Below are positions 9,347 through 17,941 of a stretch of DNA of 64,000 bases, piece after piece. This DNA comes from Saltatorellus ferox (GTDB taxonomy: Bacteria; Planctomycetota; UBA1135; GCA-002686595). A program made the translations under genes and the position numbers. The stretch spans positions 6,949,524 through 7,013,523 of the forward strand of contig CP036434.1 in the NCBI GenBank assembly GCA_007751475.1, read 5' to 3'. Below the pieces are notes generated by a model. The model searched no databases. It saw only the letters and a program-made list of their open reading frames with translations, and was not told the origin of the DNA. Each line of letters starts with the position of its first letter. Within the stretch, counting starts at the first letter, position 1.

Positions 9347-11617
9347 ATGGATGTCATGAACCGTCCCCTCGTCCGTCCGATCAGTCTTCTGAAATGGGGG
9401 CGGAGAAGCGGCCTCATGCGCGCCCGATCAGCGCGACGGGGCCAGCGCGGTACTGCGCTGGCCCTGTCCCTGATCACTGTCATGATCATCGCGAGTCTCG
9501 GAGCGGGACTGATCAGCTTGCAGTCGGCGATCGACAGGCGACAGGACTTCTCGATCGATCGGCGACGCGCCCTCTACCTCGCGGAAGCGGGTATCGCAGA
9601 GGCGGCACTGGCAGTCACGCTCGGAAAGTCCGGGGTGATCGCGAGTGAGGCGGTCCCCGCCTCGTTCGGACGCGGAGTCTACTGGGTCGAGGCAGACGAA
9701 CTGCCGGACGACCGAGTCCTGCTGCGCTGCACGGCGCGAATCGCGAGCGCTGAGTTCGTCGTCCAGTCCATGGTCTTGCCGAGCGTCAACCCGGTCACTC
9801 GGCTGGGGCTCTTCGGGACGGACGGCGTGACGCTGGGTTGGGGCAGCATCATCGATGGTTATCACTCCGCGAGGGGCGACTTCGCCTCGCAGGTGGACGG
9901 CGCGCTGGCGGTCGTATCGACAGGCAAGCCGGGTCTCGTGGGGAGCGATGCGGATATCGTGCTCGACGACCTCATCGTCCCTGCGCCAGCCACGCCTCCG
10001 ACGCCCCCCTCGGATGGAATGGACGATCCGCCCCTGGTCGACTGGAGCCGTCTCGCCGGTATGGCCACGGAGCCTTCGCCGCCGGATGCGTCGCCTCCCT
10101 CGCCGGATTTGACCACGCCGCCTGCGTCTCCGCCGACGCTCGTCTTCGGAGAGCTCCGCCCGGGCAAGAACGGGATGGTCCGCTCGTCGGGCCTACCCGT
10201 GATCGTAGGCGACATTCGGCCGTTCGACGAGCCGCCCATCCTGCCCGAGGTCTCGCTGCCGTCACCAGAGGAAGTCATCCTCACCGGCATCAGGGTCGCA
10301 GCCAGCCAGGCAGGGATCGGTATGACGATGGCGACGCACATCCAGGGGGTGCTTGATGTCGTCGACGGCGCGACCTTGACCATCGAAGGACCCAAGGTCC
10401 TCCGCTGCGCCTCGATCATCGTACAGCGCGGCGCCACGCTCGTCCTCGATGACACGAACGGACCCATTCACCTCTACGCAGAGAACGGCATCGACTTGCG
10501 CGAGGGGTCAGGCCTTCTTTCCCTCGCACTCGAGACCGAAGCGCGCGGCACCTACCTCTTCGTGCCCGGATCCGCGGAGGTGCAAGACCGCGTCGTGCTC
10601 AACGCCACGGGCGAATTCCACGGCGCTCTCTACGCACCGGACGACATGGCGAGACTTCCAGCAGGACTTCGCTGGAAGGGTAGCCTCGTGGCCCGCGTGG
10701 TGATCACCGAACCGGGTTCACACTTCACCGTCGACAGGCGCCTCGGGATCGGAGGCGACGGCTTTCCGGCCCTGCCGCGCCAGCTCTCCTGGCAGGTGGT
10801 CCCGCTCGGTGAACAGATCGCCCGCTCGCTCAGCGTCGACCCGCTCCTGGCCCTCGCCATGCGCGGCGTCAATCCGGTCCCATCGTCGACGGCGTCGATC
10901 GAGACCGACCTCGAGATCCAGTACATGGATCAGAGCCAGCAGGTGGCGAACTACAGCGGCAGCTTCACGGGCTTCGACTCGAGCCTCGCCAGGCGGATCA
11001 TCGGCGCGCGCTGGCAGGACCCGCGCGACGGCACGATGCGCGGCTGGACGACTCCGGCGGGGTCGGAGTCGACGGACGCCGTGGAGGACATGCGTGATCT
11101 TCTGCGAACCCTGCGCGCTGCCGTACTCACCGCCGCTCCGGGCACGGACGTCACGGCCATGAGCGACGAAGAGACCGTCACCGAGGTCGCGATCAACACC
11201 TTGCCAGCCGACGTCGCGACGGCGCCTACCGCCGTCAAGCGAGCGGTCCAGCGCGCGGACACCACCGCCCCGGCGGACGATCCCAGCCCCGCCACTCGCG
11301 CCACCCGCGCAGCGCTCGCAGCGCGCGACCACGCGAACAAGGCGACCAGCCTGGAGGCCGATGGGACGACGCTCATCTCCGGAGTCGCCGCCGCACTTTC
11401 GCCGGTCGCCCAGACGACCTACAGCAGCCTGCAGGCCGCCGCAGCGAACGCAATAGCGGCGGCGGACAGCGCGGGCAGTAGCGCGAGAACCGCAAGCCTC
11501 ACGACCGGCCAGCTCCAGATCGACGCCGCGGACGAAGCGGAGCGCCTCGCCGGCGAAGCACTGCAGTTCGCCGAAGAGGCCTCCACGCTGCTGAGTCTCC
11601 TGAGCACACTGATCTGA
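9347..11617 (+). CDS. PilX-like N-terminal domain surface protein
   Basis: 756 residues from the ATG at 9347, which has GCAAGGAAA in front; the ATG at 9416 is an alternative closer to the membrane helix. The start is that of pseudopilin-like PilX proteins: a basic leader (RARSARRGQRG), a helix (TALALSLITVMIIASLGAGL), then a polar amphipathic run with RALYLAEAGIAEAAL. The middle is proline-rich (about residues 210-290) followed by a beta-helix-like stretch (DGATLTIEGPKVL, GATLVLDDTNGPIHLYAENG). The last 250 residues are alanine-rich and probably coiled coil. PilX proteins prime type IV pilus or type II secretion fibres, but no other pilus gene is in the window. Confidence 0.6.
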   Translation: MDVMNRPLVRPISLLKWGRRSGLMRARSARRGQRGTALALSLITVMIIASLGAGLISLQSAIDRRQDFSIDRRRALYLAEAGIAEAALAVTLGKSGVIASEAVPASFGRGVYWVEADELPDDRVLLRCTARIASAEFVVQSMVLPSVNPVTRLGLFGTDGVTLGWGSIIDGYHSARGDFASQVDGALAVVSTGKPGLVGSDADIVLDDLIVPAPATPPTPPSDGMDDPPLVDWSRLAGMATEPSPPDASPPSPDLTTPPASPPTLVFGELRPGKNGMVRSSGLPVIVGDIRPFDEPPILPEVSLPSPEEVILTGIRVAASQAGIGMTMATHIQGVLDVVDGATLTIEGPKVLRCASIIVQRGATLVLDDTNGPIHLYAENGIDLREGSGLLSLALETEARGTYLFVPGSAEVQDRVVLNATGEFHGALYAPDDMARLPAGLRWKGSLVARVVITEPGSHFTVDRRLGIGGDGFPALPRQLSWQVVPLGEQIARSLSVDPLLALAMRGVNPVPSSTASIETDLEIQYMDQSQQVANYSGSFTGFDSSLARRIIGARWQDPRDGTMRGWTTPAGSESTDAVEDMRDLLRTLRAAVLTAAPGTDVTAMSDEETVTEVAINTLPADVATAPTAVKRAVQRADTTAPADDPSPATRATRAALAARDHANKATSLEADGTTLISGVAAALSPVAQTTYSSLQAAAANAIAAADSAGSSARTASLTTGQLQIDAADEAERLAGEALQFAEEASTLLSLLSTLI

Positions 11618-11790
11618 CGCCCTCTTCTCGAACTTCGCGCGATGCGAGCCCTTTCGGCTGAGGACGCGCAGCGCCGCGGAGCTTTGGACAGATGGCGGAC
11701 TCTCGACTATCCTGCGAAGGAGGGCTGCACTGCTCGCGGCTGCATCTGCAGCACGGCGCGTCCCCTTAGAACCGGAATGGTCGAGTAGAC

Positions 11791-12396
11791 ATGCCTCAAG
11801 AGCTACGACGCGCATGCCGTGAAGCCTCCACGATGGAGCTGGCCGAGATGTGGGAGCAGCCGCTCACGTCGATCGATCGCCAGATCATCTTCGATGAGCT
11901 GGATGGTCGCGGCTATCGAACGAAGTCGCTACCACTCCCGCCTCCCGATCTTGGCCCCGGCGACGTGTCGGCCTCTGACTCGGAGCACGAAGCGCCACCG
12001 TCGGATGAAGAGCGTGCCAGGAGCGACATTGGGGTAGGAGTGGCCGCAGCTCTCTTCGTGTCCAGCATGACCCTCTTGATCGCTTTCGTCATCGGTCCGC
12101 TTGAATCGGGCGGCCTGGCCGAGGCGACGTCGCGAACGCTCCAGCTTATCTCGGCCGCGGTCTTCGGACTCCTCGCGTTCGGGATCTACAGGAGATCGCG
12201 CGTGGCGGCTGGCCTGGCACTGGGATTGTACGCACTGGATCGATTCTTGGTGCTCTGGGAACTGGTCGAAGGCCGGGCCGTCGGCGCGGGCGGGATGGTC
12301 GCCTCTTTTTTCATCCTCCTCGGTCTTGTCAAGGGTCTCCGCGGGACTCTGCTCCACCATCGCATCGAGAAAGACGTTCACCCCGAATCGCTCTGA
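11791..12396 (+). CDS. Hypothetical membrane protein
   Basis: 201 residues. The first 95 are cytoplasmic-looking and acidic with a short proline-rich stretch (LPLPPPDLGPGD). The rest carries about four membrane helices: near 85-105 (GVGVAAALFVSSMTLLIAFVI), 118-136, 142-160 and 170-185. A basic tail follows (GTLLHHRIEKDVHPESL). I do not recognise a family. No catalytic motif is visible. It is followed by a 625-bp stretch with only a degraded gene remnant. Confidence 0.55.
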   Translation: MPQELRRACREASTMELAEMWEQPLTSIDRQIIFDELDGRGYRTKSLPLPPPDLGPGDVSASDSEHEAPPSDEERARSDIGVGVAAALFVSSMTLLIAFVIGPLESGGLAEATSRTLQLISAAVFGLLAFGIYRRSRVAAGLALGLYALDRFLVLWELVEGRAVGAGGMVASFFILLGLVKGLRGTLLHHRIEKDVHPESL

Positions 12397-12404
12397 CGAA
12401 GAAG

Positions 12405-12780
12405 ATGAATGCATCAAGACTGAACGCGATCATGCTCGCGATCAGGAAAGGAGGGACCAGCAAAGAGGATGAGCGCGCGGCCTTCCTCTGGTCATTGACC
12501 AACGCGTTCGGCACCTGGGGCGGTCAACCGGGGGGCTCTCCCGTAACTTACCGCAGAAGGGGTCGCGGCCGAAGACGATGCGGTTGCGGCCGCAAAGGCC
12601 AAGTATGCAGTCCGCTACTATGAGCGTGGCCTGGACTCGGTGGTTTCCATGGTTGCAGGTCCGGAGCGCAGGCGGTCTTTGGAAGAACTCAGGATTCGAA
12701 CGATCCCGATGATGTCTGCCGTCTCCCGGTCGGTTCGGAATGAACTCGATCAGCAAAGGTCGCGATTGATGGAGGCGTGC
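12405..12780 (+). pseudogene. Probable frameshifted gene remnant
   Basis: Two pieces look protein-like but lie in different frames. The first reads MNASRLNAIMLAIRKGG and then EDERAAFLWSLTNAFG (12405 to about 12535). The second, starting just after a stop near 12547, reads LTAEGVAAEDDAVAAAKAKY and then SLEELRIRTIPMM and RSRLMEACLELTLPPLLED, to about 12810. A small deletion or frameshift between them would join the two into one helical protein of about 130 residues. I do not recognise a family. The evidence is only amino-acid texture, so confidence is low. Confidence 0.3.
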
Positions 12781-12965
12781 CTCGAACTCACATTGCCGCC
12801 ACTCCTCGAAGATTCGGCTCGACGGAAGACGCCCGTCGAGCGTCGGGTGTTCCCTGGCGCGAGATCTACACTGTCACCACCACGCGAGATGGCTGGGGAA
12901 ACGTCACCGAAAGCAGAAGGGATGGCTCTCCCGTCAAGGGTGGCTCCGCCACCCCGACCATTTGT

Positions 12966-13003
12966 GGCTGGCGCGACCATCTCTGGCTGGCGCGACCATC
13001 TCT
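12966..13003. repeat. 19-bp tandem repeat, two full units
   Basis: The unit GGCTGGCGCGACCATCTCT occurs twice head to tail, followed by a partial third unit (GGCTT). A less perfect copy may precede it. It lies just upstream of the GTG start at 13022. This may be slippage or a binding-site array; nothing more can be said. Confidence 0.7.
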
Positions 13004-13021
13004 GGCTTGTAGGATGAGAGA

Positions 13022-16000
13022 GTGTTTCTCATTCTCCTCACGCTGAATCTCCTCCCCCAGAGCAACGCAACAAGGAGTACGCCGGTCGACTTCGATGGTG
13101 AGGTGCGACCGATTCTGTCGGACAGCTGCTTTGCCTGCCACGGCCCCGACGCGGGATCGCGTGCGGCCGGGCTGCGGCTGGATACGCGGGAGGGCGCCCT
13201 CGCAGATCTCGGCGGCTACGCGGCGATCGTGCCCGGCGACGCCGAGGGTAGCGAGCTGTGGGCCCGCGTGACCTCCGAGTTCGAGTTCGAGGTGATGCCG
13301 CCGCCCGAGGCGCACAGGAAGCCGCTCGGGAACCGAGAGCGCGAAGTGCTGCGGCGCCGGATCAACGAGGGCGCCAGCTGGTCGCAGCACTGGGCGTTCG
13401 TGCCGCCGAAAAAAGCGGCGCTCCCCGAGGGCGCCGCGCACCCGATCGACGCGCTGGTCGAGCGCCGACTGATGGCCGAAGGCCTCGAGCTGGCTCCGGC
13501 AGCCAGCGCGCGGACCCTCGCGCGACGCCTCTCGATCGATCTCGTGGGCCTGCCGCCGGAAGCGGGGGCGCTGGAGGCACTGGGCGAGACGCTCGACGCC
13601 GAGGCATGGCGCGCCTACGTCGATGCGCTCCTTGACTCACCGCACCACGGCGAGCGCATGGCCATGTGGTGGCTCGACGTCGCGCGCTACGCAGACAGCG
13701 ACGGCTTCCAGCAGGACGAGGTGCGCACGAACTGGCCGTGGCGCGACTGGGTCGTCAGGGGCTTCAACGCAGGGATGCCCTTCGACGAGTTCGCGACGCT
13801 TCAGCTCGCAGGTGACCTGCTGCCAGGCGCCACCGAGGAGCAGATCCTCGCCACGTGCTTCCAGCGCAACCACATGCACAACGGCGAGGGCGGGCGCGAC
13901 CCGGAGGAGTCGCGCGTCGACTACGTGCGCGATCGCACCAACACCCTCGGCACCGTGTTCCTCGGCCTGACACTCGAATGCGCGCAGTGCCACGATCACA
14001 AGTTCGATCCGGTCAGCCAGCGCGACTACTACCGCCTCTCGGCGTTCTTCGATTCCATCGACGAGTCCGGCCACGCGGGTGGAGGCGCGGGCCCCTTCCA
14101 GAAGCTCACGGCGCCCGCCGCGCAGCCCCACCTCGAGCGCGCCAGGCGCGAACTCGCGGACGCTGACGAGCGGCTGGCAGCGGTCCGGCTGGAGCACGCG
14201 GGCCGGTTCGAGGCGTGGCTCGACGCTCAGACCGCACGCGTCCAGGAGGGCTACCAGGCGTGGAGACCGCTCTCGCCCGATGGGCTCCGAAGCGCCGAGG
14301 GCAGCCAGCTGGTGGCTCACCGAGACGGCCATGTCCTCTGCGCTTCCATGGGCATGGACCAAGAGGACTACTTCCTCGAAGTCCATGAGACCCCCACCGA
14401 CCGCGTCACCGGCCTGCGGCTGGAGATCCCGAGGGTGCACGGCGCGCCCGGGGCCGGGTTCTCCTTCACGGAAGACGGTGAGTTCATCGTGACCGGCGTG
14501 AAGCTGCGCGTGCGCAAGCGAGGCGCTGCGACGCTGCGTGAAGTCGAGCTGGCATCCGTCACGGCGAACGTCGAGGGCAAGGGCAGCGACGCTCAGAACG
14601 GTCCGGTCTCCGGCCTGCTCGGCGACGATCCGAGGCAAGGGTGGACCACCGCGGGAAAGGAGGTCGATGCGACCGCCACAGCGGTGCTCGCGCTGCGAGA
14701 TCCGCTGCGCCTCGCCCTGGATGAGTCCCTGGTGGTCGAAGTCCTCCAGCGTTCGACCGTTCCCAAGGCGCACGTGCGCGCGCTGCGCATCAGCGTCGCG
14801 GACGAGCCCGGGCAGGCGGTGCAGCGAGTCGGCGCCACGCCCCTCGAAAAGCTGTCGTCGCGCGCGCAGAGCGCTGGGGCTGAGTCCCTCTTGGATCGGG
14901 AGCTACGCGAGGAACTCCTCCTCCAGTACCTCGAGGACGTCCCCGCCTGGCAAACGGCTCGCCGGGAGCGCGACCGCTACGCCGCGCAGCTCCGGGACGC
15001 CGAGACGTCCGCCCGAGAGCTGGCCGTCACGGTGCTGCGAGAGCGCGGGGAGCCGCGCGTCACGTCCGTCCTCCTGCGCGGCGTCTGGGACAAGAAGGGA
15101 GAGCCCGTAGCCCGCGGTTTTCCCGGCGAGGTCTTCCCGGGCGATGCGGTGCCAGAGAGCCCATCGCGCCTCGACCTCGCTCGCTGGATCACGTCGCGCG
15201 AGAACCCCCTGACCGCGCGCGTCATCGTCAATCAGATCTGGCAGCAGATCTTCGGCCGCGGTTTGGTCTCCACGCCGAGCGACTTCGGCGTGCAGGGCGC
15301 ACGCCCGCGCTACCCCGAGCTGCTCGACTGGCTCGCCGTGGACTTCATGGAGAGCGGCTGGAACGTCCGACACCTCCTGCGCACGATCGTCACCAGCCGC
15401 GTGTACGCACAGGCGAGCGAAGGGAGTCCCGACCTCATGGACCGCGATTCCCACGGCGACCTGCTCGCGCGCGGGCCGCGCTATCGTCTGTCGAGCTGGA
15501 TGATCCGTGACGCGGCGCTGGCCGTGTCCGGTCTGCTCGTCGACGACGTCGGCGGGCCGCCGATGTATCCGCACCAGCCTCCCGGCGTATGGGAAGACGT
15601 TTTCAACGGCCGCTTTCGCTACCACCCAACGCTCCGCCAGGCCCGCCTGCGAAGGACGCTTTACGCGTTCTGGCGACGCAACGCGCCGCCGACCTACCTG
15701 TTTGACGCGGCGGATCGCAGGACATGCTCGGTGGATACGCGCCGCACGAACACGCCGCTGCAGGCGCTCACTCTGCTCAATGATCGCACGTATGCGGAGG
15801 CCTCCGCGGCCCTCGCAGCCGCAGCGCTGACAGCCGTGCCCGGGGATCCGCAGGCTCAGATCGCGGAGATCGCAGCTCGCGTTCTCCAGCGCTCGCTGGA
15901 CGCAGACGAGGAAGAGATCCTCATGACGCTGCGCAGTGAGGCCATGCGCCAGCTCGAGGACGAGGCCGCCGCGCTGGCGCTCCTTGCGAGCACGCTCCTC

Positions 16001-16030
16001 AACACCGACGAGGCCCTTTCCCATGAGTAG
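13022..16030 (+). CDS. PSCyt1-DUF1549-DUF1553 cytochrome-type protein
   Basis: 1002 residues starting at a GTG, with a short signal-like start (FLILLTLNLLPQSNA). Domains in order: planctomycete cytochrome C (PSCyt1) with haem motif C36FACH40 (in SDSCFACHGPD); DUF1549 at about 135-335 (LSIDLVGLPP, ARYADSDGFQQDEVR), containing a second motif CAQCHDHKFDP at 320; a beta-rich insert at about 400-560; a coiled region; and DUF1553 at about 690-960 (RLDLARWITSRENPLTARV, then DAADRRTCSVDTRRTNTPLQ). This architecture is greatly expanded in Planctomycetota and Verrucomicrobiota. Its biochemical role is not established; it is thought to work with the DUF1501 partner in periplasmic polysaccharide use. Its end overlaps the DUF1501 start by 8 bp, so the pair is one operon. 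Confidence 0.9.
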   Translation: MFLILLTLNLLPQSNATRSTPVDFDGEVRPILSDSCFACHGPDAGSRAAGLRLDTREGALADLGGYAAIVPGDAEGSELWARVTSEFEFEVMPPPEAHRKPLGNREREVLRRRINEGASWSQHWAFVPPKKAALPEGAAHPIDALVERRLMAEGLELAPAASARTLARRLSIDLVGLPPEAGALEALGETLDAEAWRAYVDALLDSPHHGERMAMWWLDVARYADSDGFQQDEVRTNWPWRDWVVRGFNAGMPFDEFATLQLAGDLLPGATEEQILATCFQRNHMHNGEGGRDPEESRVDYVRDRTNTLGTVFLGLTLECAQCHDHKFDPVSQRDYYRLSAFFDSIDESGHAGGGAGPFQKLTAPAAQPHLERARRELADADERLAAVRLEHAGRFEAWLDAQTARVQEGYQAWRPLSPDGLRSAEGSQLVAHRDGHVLCASMGMDQEDYFLEVHETPTDRVTGLRLEIPRVHGAPGAGFSFTEDGEFIVTGVKLRVRKRGAATLREVELASVTANVEGKGSDAQNGPVSGLLGDDPRQGWTTAGKEVDATATAVLALRDPLRLALDESLVVEVLQRSTVPKAHVRALRISVADEPGQAVQRVGATPLEKLSSRAQSAGAESLLDRELREELLLQYLEDVPAWQTARRERDRYAAQLRDAETSARELAVTVLRERGEPRVTSVLLRGVWDKKGEPVARGFPGEVFPGDAVPESPSRLDLARWITSRENPLTARVIVNQIWQQIFGRGLVSTPSDFGVQGARPRYPELLDWLAVDFMESGWNVRHLLRTIVTSRVYAQASEGSPDLMDRDSHGDLLARGPRYRLSSWMIRDAALAVSGLLVDDVGGPPMYPHQPPGVWEDVFNGRFRYHPTLRQARLRRTLYAFWRRNAPPTYLFDAADRRTCSVDTRRTNTPLQALTLLNDRTYAEASAALAAAALTAVPGDPQAQIAEIAARVLQRSLDADEEEILMTLRSEAMRQLEDEAAALALLASTLLNTDEALSHE

Positions 16031-17450
16031 CGGTACCCATCTCACGCGGCGCAAGTTCCTCGAACACGGAGCCATGGCGCTCGGAGCGGTGGCGCTCGAC
16101 GTGATGCTCGCGCGCGAGACCCGCGCGTCCCTGGCCCAGCGTGAGGAGTTCCCGCACTTCACGCCCAAGGCCAAGCGCGTCATCTTCTTGACGCAGTCTG
16201 GCGGCCCTTCCCAGCTGGAGCTATTCGATCCCAAGCCCGGGCTCACCAGGCTCGAGGGCACGCCTCTGCCTCCGTCCGTGCGCGGCGGCCAGCGAGTGAC
16301 CGGCATGACGGCCGGCCAGCCCCAGCTCGTGCTCCCCGCAAGGCCGAGCTTCGCGCCGCGGGGCGAGTGCGGCATGGAGCTCTCCGAGTGGATCCCCCGC
16401 CTCGGCGGCATCGCAGACGACCTGTGCCTCGTCCGCTCGATGACGACGGACGAAATCAATCACGCCCCGGCGATGACCAAGTTCCTCACCGGGCATCAGC
16501 TGCCGGGGCGGCCCAGCCTGGGCGCCTGGGCGAGCTATGGGCTTGGCTCGGAGAATCGAGATCTGCCGGACTACATGGCGCTCCTCTCGCGCCTCAAGCG
16601 TGGCAGCGACCAGCCCCTCTACGATCATTACTGGGGCAGCGGCTTCCTGCCCTCGATCCACCAGGGAGTCAAGCTGCGCGCGGCGGCCGAGCCGGTGCTG
16701 TACCTCAAGGACGCACCCGGCATGACGCGCAGCCTGCGGCGCGCTCAGCTCGACGGCCTCGCCGAACTGAACCGCAGGCGGCACGCAGCGACCCATGACC
16801 CGGAGACGCTGACCCGGATCGAGCAGTACGAAATGGCGTACCGCATGCAGGCCAGCGTGCCCGAGCTGACCGATCTCTCCAACGAGACCGAGAGCACGTT
16901 CGAGAGGTACGGCCCGGACTCACGGCGGCCTGGCACCTACGCCTCCAACTGCATCCTCGCGCGCCGCATGATCGAGCGCGGCGTGCGCTTCGTGCAGCTG
17001 TTCCATCCCGACTGGGATCACCACTCCCGTCTCACGAGCTGGTGCACTCAGCGCTGCCGCGACACCGATCAACCGAGCGCCGCGCTCATCACCGACCTCA
17101 AAGAGCGCGGCCTGCTCGAAGACACGCTGGTCATCTGGGGAGGCGAGTTCGGCCGCAGCGTCGCGGGCCAAGGAGACTGGGCGAGTCCCGAAGCCGGCCG
17201 CGACCACCACCCGCGCTGCTTCAGCGTGCTGCTGGCAGGTGCTGGCATCCAGGGCGGAACGGTCTACGGCTCGACGGACGAGTTCAGCTTCAACGTTGCC
17301 GAGAACCCCGTCCACGTACGCGACCTCCACGCGACCATCCTCCATCTCCTCGGGATCGAGCACGAACGCTTCACGTTCCGAAGCCAAGGCCTGGACATGC
17401 GCCTCACCGGCGTGGAGAAGGCGCGCGTGGTGACCGAAATCCTCAGCTGA
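16023..17450 (+). CDS. DUF1501 domain-containing Tat-exported protein
   Basis: 475 residues. The ATG at 16023 lies inside the previous gene's last codons. The N-terminus is a twin-arginine signal (LTRRKFLEHGAMALGAVALD), so the protein is exported folded. The body is a sulfatase/alkaline-phosphatase-like DUF1501 fold: RVIFLTQSGGPSQLELFDPK early, RSMTTDEINHAPAM, RMIERGVRFVQLFHPDWDHH, then LVIWGGEFGRS and the DHHPRCFSVLLAGAGI block, and LHATILHLLGI at the end. DUF1501 proteins almost always follow a DUF1549/DUF1553 gene, as here. The enzymatic activity is unknown. A hairpin repeat begins right after the stop. Confidence 0.92.
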   Translation: MSSGTHLTRRKFLEHGAMALGAVALDVMLARETRASLAQREEFPHFTPKAKRVIFLTQSGGPSQLELFDPKPGLTRLEGTPLPPSVRGGQRVTGMTAGQPQLVLPARPSFAPRGECGMELSEWIPRLGGIADDLCLVRSMTTDEINHAPAMTKFLTGHQLPGRPSLGAWASYGLGSENRDLPDYMALLSRLKRGSDQPLYDHYWGSGFLPSIHQGVKLRAAAEPVLYLKDAPGMTRSLRRAQLDGLAELNRRRHAATHDPETLTRIEQYEMAYRMQASVPELTDLSNETESTFERYGPDSRRPGTYASNCILARRMIERGVRFVQLFHPDWDHHSRLTSWCTQRCRDTDQPSAALITDLKERGLLEDTLVIWGGEFGRSVAGQGDWASPEAGRDHHPRCFSVLLAGAGIQGGTVYGSTDEFSFNVAENPVHVRDLHATILHLLGIEHERFTFRSQGLDMRLTGVEKARVVTEILS

Positions 17451-17610
17451 GACGTTGGCCCGCAGAATGCGGTTTCGCGAGTGCCGTCAGGAATCGCGCA
17501 CGCATGGCGCGCCGGCCCCCCCATGGTTGGATGCCATTGGGGTTTGGCACAACGCCACGAGCGCGGATCCTGGCGGTGCTCGCGGAATCGCATTCTGTGG
17601 CGCAGACTCC
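17451..17610. repeat. Hairpin repeat family 1, copy a (left arm diverged)
   Basis: Same family and orientation as the copy that follows it. The right part ends CGCATTCTGTGGCGCAGACTCC as in the other copies, and the left inner arm CAGAATGCGGTTTCGCGAG is conserved. The outermost left arm (around ACGTTGGCCCG) no longer pairs. It starts at the end of the DUF1501 gene and ends at a CTAG shared with copy b. Confidence 0.75.
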
Positions 17611-17612
17611 TA

Positions 17613-17773
17613 GGAGTCTGCGCCACAGAATGCGGTTTCGCGAGTGCTGCCAGGATTCGCGCCCGCAAGGCGCGTCGGACCCCCCATGGTTGGATGCCAT
17701 TGGGGTTCGGCGCAACGCCGCGGGCGTGAATCCTGGCTGTGCTCGCGGAATCGCATTCTGTGGCGCAGACTCC
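17613..17773. repeat. Hairpin repeat family 1, copy b (161 bp)
   Basis: Near-perfect inverted repeat over its whole length: starts GGAGTCTGCGCCACAGAATG and ends CATTCTGTGGCGCAGACTCC, with the arms meeting around CATGGTTGGATGCCATTGG. It is flanked by TA on both sides (17611-17612 and 17774-17775), inside CTAG. It contains no gene. It looks like a non-autonomous (MITE-like) element with TA target duplication, but that class is inference. IS110 copy 1 is inserted at its right end. Confidence 0.85.
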
Positions 17774-17797
17774 TAGATGCTATGGGGCAGGCCTTTC

Positions 17798-17925
17798 CAG
17801 GACGCCGCGCGAAAGCGAAAGTGTCCTGCACGGCAGCTTTGACCGCCCCGGTAGTGGACCGGAGCGGAAGAGAGGCTGCCTGAACCAGCCAGCGCCCCGA
17901 GTTTTGACGGCGAAGGGCAACTGGC
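17798..17925 (+). ncRNA. Candidate bridge RNA of IS110 copy 1
   Basis: Three stem-loops follow each other in the leader of the transposase gene. Stem 1 (17798-17828) pairs CAGGAC with GTCCTG around CGCGAAAGCG, itself a GAAA-capped hairpin. Stem 2 (17832-17880) pairs GGCAGC with GCTGCC, then opens into an internal loop (17838-17842 against 17868-17874), and closes again with CCGC/GCGG and CCGGT/ACCGG. Stem 3 (17888-17925) pairs GCCAG with CTGGC and GCCC with GGGC around a 17-base loop. IS110-group elements encode a guide (bridge) RNA of about this size and shape in the 5' non-coding end. Folding was done by eye and the guide loops are not assigned. Confidence 0.55.
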
Positions 17926-17941
17926 GAGCACGGAGCTACTC

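Larger units (their letters stand above)
12397..13021. other. 625-bp intergenic stretch
   Basis: Apart from the possible gene remnant (12405-12780) and a short tandem repeat (12966-13003), I see no intact gene, RNA or clear terminator here. The stretch must hold the promoter of the DUF1549/DUF1501 pair that starts at 13022. Confidence 0.5.

Noticed and set aside
12966..13003. Possible CRISPR-like repeat
   Set aside because: Two units in direct contact without spacers, so a plain tandem duplication.
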